Part shown: piece by piece, positions 1-6,648 of the stretch | Layout: each line of letters starts with the position of its first letter | Numbering within the stretch: position 1 is the first letter of the stretch | Assembly (NCBI RefSeq): GCF_018332455.1 | Contig: NZ_BOPZ01000001.1 | Coordinates: 124,001-188,000 of the forward strand | Direction of reading: 5' to 3' | From: Clostridium polyendosporum | Lineage (GTDB): Bacteria; Bacillota; Clostridia; Clostridiales; Clostridiaceae | DNA length: 64,000 bases | The notes under the pieces: generated by a model | The model's database searches: none | What the model was told of the DNA's origin: nothing | Seen by the model: the letters and a program-made list of their open reading frames with translations, nothing else | Program-made: the position numbers and the translations under genes

Positions 1-636
1 CTTGGATATTATAACAGGGGGATAAAATCAGGCAATCTTTATGTAGCTAATTATACTAATATGCCTTGTGTTATAATTGAGTGCTGCTTTGTAGATTCTA
101 GAATAGACATGGATCTATATAATTCAGAAGACATTGCTAATGCAATAGTAAAGGCTGTAACAGGTGAACAATCTTTTGTAAAAAATGTGGATACATCACC
201 AAGTTTTAATAGCGAAAATATAAATATGAATTACAGGCCGAATGCTGTAGTTCAATATGATTGGCTTTATGTCAGAGATTTTAATGGACAAATTGAACCT
301 GAAAGAAGAGTTGATATTGGAGATAAAATTGAAGTTCTAAGTGTTTCATCTAAAAGTCAACTTGCATATATTATTTATCCTACGCCATGGGGAGTAAGAA
401 ATGCATATGTGGCCAATGGAAAGTGGATAAGCTATTTTAATCCTAATAACGGGGAAATTTCACAAAGTATAGAAGTTAGACAAGATCCGGATGGGATAGT
501 TATAGGATCACTTTCAAAAGGAGAAAAAATTACTATATTAAAGCAAGAAGGAAATTGGGTGAATGTAGTTTATTCAACTAATAAAGGAGAGTTTACAAAG
601 TCAGGGTGGATTCCTAATAATTTTGTGAACTATTAA
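1..636 (+). CDS. N-acetylmuramoyl-L-alanine amidase, C-terminal part with SH3 domains (5' end outside window)
   Basis: The reading frame is open from base 1, so the internal Met at 61 is not the start. The first residues (RGIKSGNLYVANYT, then MPCVIIECCFVD) match the C-terminal end of the amidase_3 catalytic fold of zinc peptidoglycan amidases, where the Glu of IIEC is the family's catalytic Glu. After a linker come two SH3-like segments: one around VVQYDWLYVRD and one at the end (IEVRQDPDG ... SGWIPNNFVNY). Such domains bind the cell wall. The enzyme would cleave the MurNAc to L-Ala bond outside the membrane. The zinc-binding His residues and any signal peptide lie upstream of the window. A terminator hairpin begins at the stop codon. 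The family is clear; the specific role (autolysin or spore germination) is not. Confidence 0.85.
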   Translation, partial: LGYYNRGIKSGNLYVANYTNMPCVIIECCFVDSRIDMDLYNSEDIANAIVKAVTGEQSFVKNVDTSPSFNSENINMNYRPNAVVQYDWLYVRDFNGQIEPERRVDIGDKIEVLSVSSKSQLAYIIYPTPWGVRNAYVANGKWISYFNPNNGEISQSIEVRQDPDGIVIGSLSKGEKITILKQEGNWVNVVYSTNKGEFTKSGWIPNNFVNY

Positions 637-661
637 AAGCTATGCATTGCATAGCTTTTTC
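635..661. terminator. Rho-independent terminator between convergent genes
   Basis: The 10-bp arms AAAAGCTATG (635-644) and CATAGCTTTT (650-659) enclose a 5-base loop. The right arm runs into T residues on the plus strand and the left arm gives T residues on the minus strand. It overlaps the amidase stop codon and lies just before the end of the convergent gene at 671, so it can serve both genes. Confidence 0.8.
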
Positions 662-670
662 TTTGAATTA

Positions 671-1174
671 TTAAAGATAAATTTTTAAATAATGTATAGC
701 GTCTCTGGGCCAAGTATCCTTTATAGCAATATTTAATGCATCAAAGGTATGTTGTGCAATAAGAGGCTCTCTATTAGAGGTAAAAGAAGTAATGATAGCA
801 CTATGAAAAACTAAACCCTTACTGTCTCTTAAAAAAATAATATCTCCTAATTCTAGTAAATTTTTGTTAGTAATTTGTTTTCCTTTAGGTCCTGGATATC
901 CTTTCTCATCATTTACTCGTAATAACCAATATAAAGAATGGGCCACAGACCAAGAAATAGAGCACTCATATTTAGGAGGCGTTAAAAGTTTTTTGTAGTA
1001 CCAAGGTTGAGGAGAATATGACATTGAAGCTCCACCTGCTAGCAGACATTGAGAAGTAAAATTTGTACAATCTCCCCCTACATTTTCTCTTAGAGGGAAA
1101 TATACAAATTCTTTGTTCGGTTTTAGTGCGTACTTATATGCATAATTTACTGCAGCTATTCTGTTATAAACCAT
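671..1174 (-). CDS. Amidase_6-type (putative amidase domain) protein
   Basis: A 167-residue protein that is almost entirely one putative amidase domain (Pfam Amidase_6 type). It carries the family's start (YNRIAAVNYAYKYAL), the Cys motif GGDCTNFTSQCL and a later His motif (FHSAIITS), the expected Cys/His pair of a papain-like (NlpC/P60-like) fold. The frame is open to a Met at 1213, but no SD precedes that codon. TCAGGTGA lies four bases before the ATG at 1174, and the family normally begins here, so I chose 1174. There is no signal peptide. Family members are found in clostridia, often in spore or cell-wall contexts, but the substrate is not established. It lies 84 bases downstream of the polysaccharide deacetylase on the same strand and could be co-transcribed with it. 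Confidence 0.75.
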   Translation of the reverse strand: MVYNRIAAVNYAYKYALKPNKEFVYFPLRENVGGDCTNFTSQCLLAGGASMSYSPQPWYYKKLLTPPKYECSISWSVAHSLYWLLRVNDEKGYPGPKGKQITNKNLLELGDIIFLRDSKGLVFHSAIITSFTSNREPLIAQHTFDALNIAIKDTWPRDAIHYLKIYL

Positions 1175-1258
1175 ATCTTCACCTGAAATATTTATATAGT
1201 TTATTTTATACATTTTTTACAAAATTGTACTTAGAGTAAGAAATAAAAACTTATATTA

Positions 1259-1969
1259 TTATTTTCTTCTAATCCTATATACTTCAGGGGTTTCAGATGT
1301 TATAACTTTAAACTTATAGTCATTTTTCTTATAATATTCAATAATTGATGGTAATGCCTTTACAGTATTTTTATTAACAGCCCCACAATGAAGAAGTATT
1401 ACTGCTGGATTTTTTATGCTTTGTGCTCTTTTAGCTATCATAGAAGGTTCAATTTTAGGATTAAGACCATCAGTAGAATCAACATTCCAATCATAAATTT
1501 TCAGTTCACTATTATGAAGATTATTAACCATAGATGCAGAAAGTTTGTATGAGCCATTATTGGATCCAAAAGGAAATCGAAGAATATTGGTTTTAAATCC
1601 GGTTACTTCATAAATAATTTGTTGAGTAAGAATCATCTCATCGATAAAACTCTGGTTACTTCTATAGATTTTATTTCTTTCATGGCTATAAGTATGAAGT
1701 CCTAGAGAATGTCCTTCATCTACCATTCTCCTAAGATCTTGTTCTTGGCCTTTTATCATTTTGCCTATTAGAAAGAAGGTAGCATTAACGTTATATTCTT
1801 TTAAAATATCCAGGATTTCTCTGGTTATTATTTCGCTGGGTCCATCATCAAAGGTTAAATAAACAATTTTCTCAGTTCTAGCTTCCTCTGTTAAGGAAAA
1901 ACACTTATATTGAGGAATAATAAAAATAAAAATTAAAATAAGTAAAAAAGTTTTTTTTATTACTTGCAT
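1259..1969 (-). CDS. Polysaccharide deacetylase (NodB/CE4 family), secreted or membrane-anchored
   Basis: A 236-residue protein with an N-terminal hydrophobic segment (KKTFLLILIFIFIIPQY) that is a signal peptide or anchor, followed by a NodB domain. The metal and catalytic motifs are visible: TFDDGPS (motif 1, tandem Asp), HTYSHERN (HxxxH-type motif 2), RFPFGSNNGSY (motif 3), and DWNVDSTDG and LLHCGAV (motifs 4 and 5). CE4 enzymes de-N-acetylate peptidoglycan or chitin-like polymers; a PdaA/PdaB-like role in wall or spore cortex is likely but unproven. The start is the ATG at 1969, with AAAGGTGAT five bases ahead; a TTG two codons upstream overlaps that SD. Confidence 0.85.
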   Translation of the reverse strand: MQVIKKTFLLILIFIFIIPQYKCFSLTEEARTEKIVYLTFDDGPSEIITREILDILKEYNVNATFFLIGKMIKGQEQDLRRMVDEGHSLGLHTYSHERNKIYRSNQSFIDEMILTQQIIYEVTGFKTNILRFPFGSNNGSYKLSASMVNNLHNSELKIYDWNVDSTDGLNPKIEPSMIAKRAQSIKNPAVILLHCGAVNKNTVKALPSIIEYYKKNDYKFKVITSETPEVYRIRRK

Positions 1970-2578
1970 AATCAATCACCTTTTTTATAATATTATCTGA
2001 CTAAGTTAGTATGTCAACTTTGTAATAAATTATTTATATCCTTGTGTTTTGTATTTTAGTAATATTTCAAAATGGAGATTTCATTTTTATTTTTTCATTT
2101 TCAAGTTTTAGGGTATTATTTTGAAAATCAAACATATTTAGGTAATATAAACCTTTCTGTTCACCAGGAGGGTTTTTATATTTTTGTAAATAGATGAAAA
2201 ACGTTATTAAATTTTAGTGAATTTTCTGAATGTATTTTAAATATTAAGATAGAATGATATAATTGGATAAAGATAAACAACTTCAGTCTTTAAATAATTC
2301 ATGTTAAATAAAATTTTAAAGGCATCGAATCTATTAAATTTCAGCCAGATTTCACTTCGTGAAATGGCAGCAAATAGTCTCTGCATTCAATATTTTTTTC
2401 TAAAATTCCTAATTCAATGTAGATTTATACATCATGAATTATAAGTTTAGTTATGAAGTTGTGTATCCATAATTTATAGAAAAGGTATTACTTTCAGTGC
2501 ATTTTTTTGTTCAACATTTAATTTAAAGTTATTTACTATAAAGTGTATTAAATAAAATAATTACAAAGGAAGGTTATT
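1970..2578. other. Intergenic region (about 600 bp) holding a dispersed repeat
   Basis: AT-rich spacer between divergent genes. The main recognisable content is the dispersed repeat at 2268-2468. A weak imperfect hairpin lies around 2141-2182 (ATATAAACC paired with GGGTTTTTATAT). No open frame of useful length with an SD was found. Confidence 0.5.
2268..2468 (+). repeat. Dispersed MITE-like repeat, full-length copy A (about 200 bp)
   Basis: The ends form inverted repeats: GATAAACAACTTCA (2272-2285) and TGAAGTTGTGTATC (2454-2467), which pair at 13 of 14 positions. The centre contains a hairpin, ATTTCAC-TTC-GTGAAAT, followed by GGCAGCAAATAG. A second copy with the same order of blocks is at 53406-53579, and partial or shortened copies occur elsewhere in the window. 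It has no coding capacity. Confidence 0.75.
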
Positions 2579-2848
2579 ATGAATAATAAATTAAATAATT
2601 TGATAGTAATATTAGTGTCTATAGGGCTAATTTTTATAGTAACATATTTTTTTATAAAAGTTTTACCTTTTATATTGATTGTTATTGCAGTTACATGGGT
2701 ATACAAAATGATTAAGAATATAAAGATTCGCAGTGCTAATAAACAACATGAAGATTCTAGTTGTGTTGAAATTATTAATGATAAACAAGATTTAAATGAA
2801 TATGAAGATAAGAAAGTAATAGATGTAGAATATGAGGATTTACATTAA
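2579..2848 (+). CDS. Small membrane protein of unknown function
   Basis: 89 residues. A long hydrophobic stretch (about residues 8-42, two closely spaced or one long membrane segment) is followed by a basic patch (KMIKNIKIR) and an acidic tail rich in Asp and Glu ending VIDVEYEDLH. AAAGGAAGG precedes the ATG. A good terminator follows the stop, supporting a real single-gene transcript. I do not recognise the family. Confidence 0.6.
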   Translation: MNNKLNNLIVILVSIGLIFIVTYFFIKVLPFILIVIAVTWVYKMIKNIKIRSANKQHEDSSCVEIINDKQDLNEYEDKKVIDVEYEDLH

Positions 2849-2851
2849 TAT

Positions 2852-2876
2852 AAGTGGCGTGGTGCCACTTTTTTTA
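2852..2876 (+). terminator. Rho-independent terminator
   Basis: The arms AAGTGGC (2852-2858) and GCCACTT (2864-2870) enclose a 5-base loop and are followed by a run of T, directly after the small membrane protein gene. Confidence 0.85.
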
Positions 2877-3069
2877 ATGTCATTTTATTATGCAGGTAAA
2901 AAAAGAGGAGGAACATTCATATCTAATAGAAGATGATGAATGTACTCCTTTCTAAAGATAGTCTTGGTAAGGAGATTTTTTTATGTGTAATTTATGGTAA
3001 CAGTTTGTCAAGTACAGGTTTTAGTATTAAGCCTTTTTTGACTTTATATTTTTTCAAAAAATAATCAAA

Positions 3070-4323
3070 TTATTTAATATTGATGATTTCAAAGCTCCAT
3101 GGGTCAAGTACGATCTCTTCAAAATTACTATTCTTCTCTATCCTCTGACATTTATCAGAAAAGTTTATAACTATGATTATTTGATTTTTATCTTTCGTTC
3201 TGGTAAAGGCAAAAATACTCTGGTTTGTTTGTTCCAAAACGTTAATTTCTCCGCCATACTGCCCATTCCATAATTCAGGATTATTTTTTTTCAACTGAAG
3301 TAGTTCTCTATAAAAATCTGAGTATTCAAAGTTCTTCCAATCAATAATGTCTTTTTCAAAAAAAGCTAGTCTCTTATCTAAAACAGATTCTTGACCGCCA
3401 TAGATTAACGGCATTCCCGGTAAAGTGGCAGCTAAGACAGCAAAGGCTTTAAAAGACTGTCCGAAGAGTTCTGTATCGGTGGCTTCCCAAGCATTTTTAT
3501 CGTGATTTGATGTAAATAACATGCGATAGGCATCATTAGGAAAACGAACTTGAGATTGTTCAATGTATTTTTGAATATCCAAGGCAGTTTTCTTTCCTTT
3601 GACAATATCAGACATTAGGTCATACAAATCCCAATCATAAGTCATATCAAATGCTTTATTATGAAGTTCTGGATCAGACCATTCAGCTAGCATAAAAACA
3701 GGTTTTATGTTATCTAGTTCTAATCGAGCACGTTCCCAAAAGGCTGTAGGAACCAAACCCGCCACATCACAACGATAACCATCAATATCTGTTTCTTTCA
3801 CCCAATAGGTTAAAGCTTCGATCATGCCGTCCCATAGAGTTGGCTGTTTATAATCTAGACCTACAACATCAGTCCAATACTCGAGTTCTTTACCATTATC
3901 ATAGATATAGTCGTGAATCTCTCCTCGCTCATTTTTTTTGTACCATTCTGGGTGTTCTGTCACCCAAACATTATCCCAAGATGTATGGTTAGCCACCCAA
4001 TCTATAATTACATACATACCGAGTTTATGAATTTCTTTAACTAAGTGTTTAAAGTCTTCTAAGGTTCCAAACTCTGGATTAACAGTCATATAGTTTTGCA
4101 CAGAATAATTACTACCTAGGCCTCCTTTTCGATTTTTAAGTCCAATGGGCTGAATAGGCATAAGCCATAGTATATCTACTCCCATGTCTTTTAATCGAGG
4201 TAAATGCTGCTCAAAAGCTTTAATGGTGCCGTCAGGAGTAAACTGACGAAGGTTAACTTCATAGATATCGGCATTTTTTGACCACTCAGCATGTTTAAAT
4301 TCCTGTTTTAAATAATCTTTCAT
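3070..4323 (-). CDS. Alpha-amylase family glycoside hydrolase (GH13), cytoplasmic
   Basis: A 417-residue (beta/alpha)8 GH13 enzyme. The catalytic triad is visible: nucleophile Asp186 in GYRCDVAG, acid/base Glu214 in LAEWSD and transition-state Asp275 in SNHDKN. Region I is DWVANHTS. A short C-terminal beta domain follows. No signal peptide is present, so it should act on imported maltodextrins. The exact specificity (amylase, glucosidase or related) cannot be fixed from motifs. The ATG follows a GGGGG SD. A consensus promoter with a LacI-type operator lies upstream, and the repressor gene is divergent. Odd: 8 of its 12 Arg codons are CGN, while neighbouring genes use AGA almost exclusively, suggesting recent acquisition. 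Confidence 0.85.
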   Translation of the reverse strand: MKDYLKQEFKHAEWSKNADIYEVNLRQFTPDGTIKAFEQHLPRLKDMGVDILWLMPIQPIGLKNRKGGLGSNYSVQNYMTVNPEFGTLEDFKHLVKEIHKLGMYVIIDWVANHTSWDNVWVTEHPEWYKKNERGEIHDYIYDNGKELEYWTDVVGLDYKQPTLWDGMIEALTYWVKETDIDGYRCDVAGLVPTAFWERARLELDNIKPVFMLAEWSDPELHNKAFDMTYDWDLYDLMSDIVKGKKTALDIQKYIEQSQVRFPNDAYRMLFTSNHDKNAWEATDTELFGQSFKAFAVLAATLPGMPLIYGGQESVLDKRLAFFEKDIIDWKNFEYSDFYRELLQLKKNNPELWNGQYGGEINVLEQTNQSIFAFTRTKDKNQIIIVINFSDKCQRIEKNSNFEEIVLDPWSFEIINIK

Positions 4324-4395
4324 TTATTTTCCCCCAAATTATAAATTTTTAAATAGTCATCTTAAATTCAAACTGTATTTTAACAATAAATGCAA

Positions 4396-4440
4396 ACAAA
4401 CGCTTGCGCAAATTCTAACATTAGAGTAAATGTATGTCAA
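4396..4440 (-). promoter_or_regulatory. Promoter and LacI-type operator for the GH13 gene
   Basis: On the minus strand TTGACA (4435-4440), a 17-base spacer and TAGAAT (4412-4417) form a near-consensus sigma-A promoter. Just downstream of the -10, at 4396-4407, lies the partial palindrome CAAACGCTTG (read on the plus strand), which fits the CAANCGNTTG operator seen four more times (one with a single mismatch) in this locus. Its position over the transcription start implies repression. Confidence 0.75.
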
Positions 4441-4555
4441 TATCGTAGATACAAAAAGTTAGACTTTTTATGTTAATTTTTTATCTCCATCTTCACAAGC
4501 AATAACTTCCGGGTATCACTGCGACTTTAGAGGTCATAGCCATCGAGTTAAGCTG

Positions 4556-4604
4556 TTGACACTCAAGTTTTATTTATATAAAATTAACATGTGAAATCGA
4601 TTGT
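4556..4604 (+). promoter_or_regulatory. Promoter and autoregulatory operator of the LacI-family regulator
   Basis: TTGACA at 4556-4561 lies 17 bases before TAAAAT (4579-4584); TATAAA at 4577 is an alternative -10 with a 15-base spacer. The imperfect palindrome AAATCGATTG at 4594-4603 covers the likely transcription start. It differs from CAANCGNTTG at one base, which may make it a weaker site suited to autoregulation. Confidence 0.65.
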
Positions 4605-4644
4605 TGTTTATTTATATATATTACGAAAGTAGGATGTGAATTTT

Positions 4645-5643
4645 ATGAATGTGACTATAAAGGATGTGGCTAGAGAATGCAATGTATCTCCATCAACTGT
4701 ATCAAGGGTTATTGCTGGAAGTCCTAAAATTAGTGATGAAACTAAGAAAAGAGTAAAAGAAGCAATAAAAAAATTAAACTATCATCCAAATATTATTGCT
4801 AGAAGCCTGGCTAATAAAGCTACTAAGGTTATTGGTTTAGTTTTACCAAGTGAAGTGGATAACTTATTCGAAAATCCTTTTTTTATTCAGGTTATGACGG
4901 GAATAAGTTCTTATGCCAAAAAATCTGGATATTATATAATGTATACTTTTTGTAAAACAGAGGAAGAAGAATTAAAAACTATAAAAGATTATGTTAATAG
5001 TAATTTAGTAGATGGGGTAATTCTTTCAGTAGTTCGTTTTAAAGATAAATGTATAAAATATCTTCAAGAAATAGACTTTCCTTTTGTGGTAATTGGTAGA
5101 CCAGAGGATACTAAAAATGTACTTTGGGTAGATAATGATAATTTTCAAGCTATGTACAATGTAGTAAGTAAATTGTTGCTTAATGGTCATAGGGAAATAG
5201 CATTTATAGGAGCTAATAGTCAATTAAATGTAACCAATGACAGATTAAGCGGATATAGACAAGCACATAAAATTCATGGTTTAGATATTAATGAAGATAT
5301 TATAGTGGAAGTTGAAGATTTTAAAGAACATTTAGCCTATAAGGCTATGAAAGAAATATTGAAAAAAAGTAAACCAACAGCAGTAGTAGCTACGGATGAT
5401 CTTTTAGCCATTGGAGCTAACCATTGTCTAGTAGAGAATAGTATAAAAGATGTGGCTATAGTGGGATTTAACAACATTCCTTTAGTAGAATATCAAAAGC
5501 CTTCTTTAACTTCTGTGGATATTAATGCAAAAGAAGTAGGGCATTTTGCAGCAAAATTATTAGTTGATAAGTTACAAGATAATATAAAGATAGGTCACTA
5601 TATTATAGATGTTAATTTAGTAGAAAGAGAATCAACCAAATAA
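4645..5643 (+). CDS. LacI-family transcriptional repressor of the maltodextrin genes (MalR-like)
   Basis: 332 residues. The N-terminal helix-turn-helix (VTIKDVARECNVSPSTVSRVI) and hinge helix (NIIARSLANKAT) are typical of the LacI/GalR family, followed by a periplasmic-binding-protein-like sensor domain. An upstream GTG at 4636 is in frame, but AGGATGTGA, which pairs with the 16S tail, is correctly spaced only for the ATG at 4645. The gene sits between the amylase gene and pgmB-malP, and LacI-type operators lie before itself, the amylase, pgmB and malE. A maltose- or maltodextrin-relieved repressor is therefore the likely role. The effector is inferred. It ends with a good terminator. Confidence 0.88.
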   Translation: MNVTIKDVARECNVSPSTVSRVIAGSPKISDETKKRVKEAIKKLNYHPNIIARSLANKATKVIGLVLPSEVDNLFENPFFIQVMTGISSYAKKSGYYIMYTFCKTEEEELKTIKDYVNSNLVDGVILSVVRFKDKCIKYLQEIDFPFVVIGRPEDTKNVLWVDNDNFQAMYNVVSKLLLNGHREIAFIGANSQLNVTNDRLSGYRQAHKIHGLDINEDIIVEVEDFKEHLAYKAMKEILKKSKPTAVVATDDLLAIGANHCLVENSIKDVAIVGFNNIPLVEYQKPSLTSVDINAKEVGHFAAKLLVDKLQDNIKIGHYIIDVNLVERESTK

Positions 5644-5667
5644 TAAAAAATAGAATAATTTAATTAT

Positions 5668-5710
5668 AAGAGTCCTAAGTTTATATTAGTAATATCTTAG
5701 TGCTCTTTTC
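5668..5710 (+). terminator. Rho-independent terminator after the lacI-type gene
   Basis: AAGAGTCCTAAG (5668-5679) pairs with CTTAGTGCTCTT (5696-5707) apart from a small internal mismatch, followed by a T/C-rich tail. Confidence 0.7.
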
Positions 5711-5750
5711 TTCTTTATTTAGGAAATTTTAAATTAAATTTACCATTATA

Positions 5751-5802
5751 TTGACAATATTTCCACTAAGGAATATAATTTACCTATAAGGCAAGCGATT
5801 GC
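5751..5802 (+). promoter_or_regulatory. Consensus promoter and operator O1 of the pgmB-malP operon
   Basis: TTGACA (5751-5756), a 17-base spacer and TATAAT (5774-5779) form a perfect sigma-A promoter. GCAAGCGATTGC at 5791-5802 fits the operator consensus GCAANCGNTTGC and begins about five bases after the expected start of transcription, so a bound repressor would block initiation or escape. Confidence 0.85.
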
Positions 5803-5868
5803 ACAAATGAAATTAAAATAAAGATAGAGTGTTAACCCTTTTAAGAGAATATTTTTTTTGTATTTTGT

Positions 5869-5880
5869 GCAATCGATTGC
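5869..5880. promoter_or_regulatory. Second operator O2 of the pgmB-malP operon
   Basis: GCAATCGATTGC is a perfect 12-bp palindrome; the symmetry extends by one base each side (T and A). Its centre is 78 bp downstream of the centre of O1, inside the 5' leader. Two sites on one leader suggest a looped or roadblock mode of repression. Confidence 0.75.
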
Positions 5881-5977
5881 AATTGGATTAGTTCTATTAA
5901 ATCAATATTATAACTACATTAATAGTATCAGACCATTATGGAGTAGAAGTAGATATAAATTTAAGGGGGGATAAACA

Positions 5978-6646
5978 ATGACAAAGATTAAAGCATGCTT
6001 ATTTGATTTAGATGGTGTAATTGTAGATACCGCTAAATATCATTATTTAGCATGGAGGAGATTAGCTAAAGAATTAGGATTTGATTTCACAGAGGAACAT
6101 AATGAAAGATTAAAAGGCATAAGTAGAATGGATTCTCTTGAAATACTTTTAGAAGTAGGTGGCTTAACCTTAGATGAAAACGTAAAAGTGAAGCTAGCAG
6201 AAAAGAAGAATAATTGGTACTGTGAATATATTGCAAAGATGACTCCAGATGAGATATTACCTGGTACTAAAGAATTTTTGGAACTTTTAAGGGGAAATAA
6301 AATTAAAATTGCGTTAGGTTCTGCAAGTAAAAATTCTATGAGTATATTAACTAATGTAGGATTAGTTAATCATTTTGATGCTATAGTGGATGGAAATAAT
6401 ATAACCCATGCAAAGCCTGATCCACAAGTTTTTTTATTAGGTGCAAAGGAGCTTGGCGTAGCACCTGAGGAATGTGTAGTTTTTGAAGATGCTAGGGCAG
6501 GTATTGAAGCAGCAATTAATGCTGGAATGTACAGTGTTGGAATTGGTGATCCAAAGATTTTAAATAAAGCAAATATTGTTGTTTCTTCTTTAAAGGAAAT
6601 GACATTAGAAAAATTAAATTCTCAAATTTATTGTAAAGGAGCTTAA
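5978..6646 (+). CDS. pgmB: Beta-phosphoglucomutase
   Basis: A 222-residue HAD-superfamily enzyme converting beta-glucose-1-phosphate to glucose-6-phosphate. The motif FDLDGVIVDTAKYH places the nucleophile Asp10 and acid/base Asp12 as in characterised beta-PGMs, followed by a helical cap (HYLAWRRLAKELG ... GISRMDSLEILL). GSASKNS is HAD motif II, the Lys of HAKPDPQVF is motif III, and VVFEDARAGI is motif IV. The gene ends two bases before the maltose phosphorylase gene, whose product supplies its substrate. The SD is TAAGGGGGG. Confidence 0.95.
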   Translation: MTKIKACLFDLDGVIVDTAKYHYLAWRRLAKELGFDFTEEHNERLKGISRMDSLEILLEVGGLTLDENVKVKLAEKKNNWYCEYIAKMTPDEILPGTKEFLELLRGNKIKIALGSASKNSMSILTNVGLVNHFDAIVDGNNITHAKPDPQVFLLGAKELGVAPEECVVFEDARAGIEAAINAGMYSVGIGDPKILNKANIVVSSLKEMTLEKLNSQIYCKGA

Positions 6647-6648
6647 GT

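Noticed and set aside
1175-1213. Upstream Met start for the amidase_6-type protein
   Set aside because: No SD precedes 1213, whereas TCAGGTGA is correctly placed for 1174 and the domain begins there.
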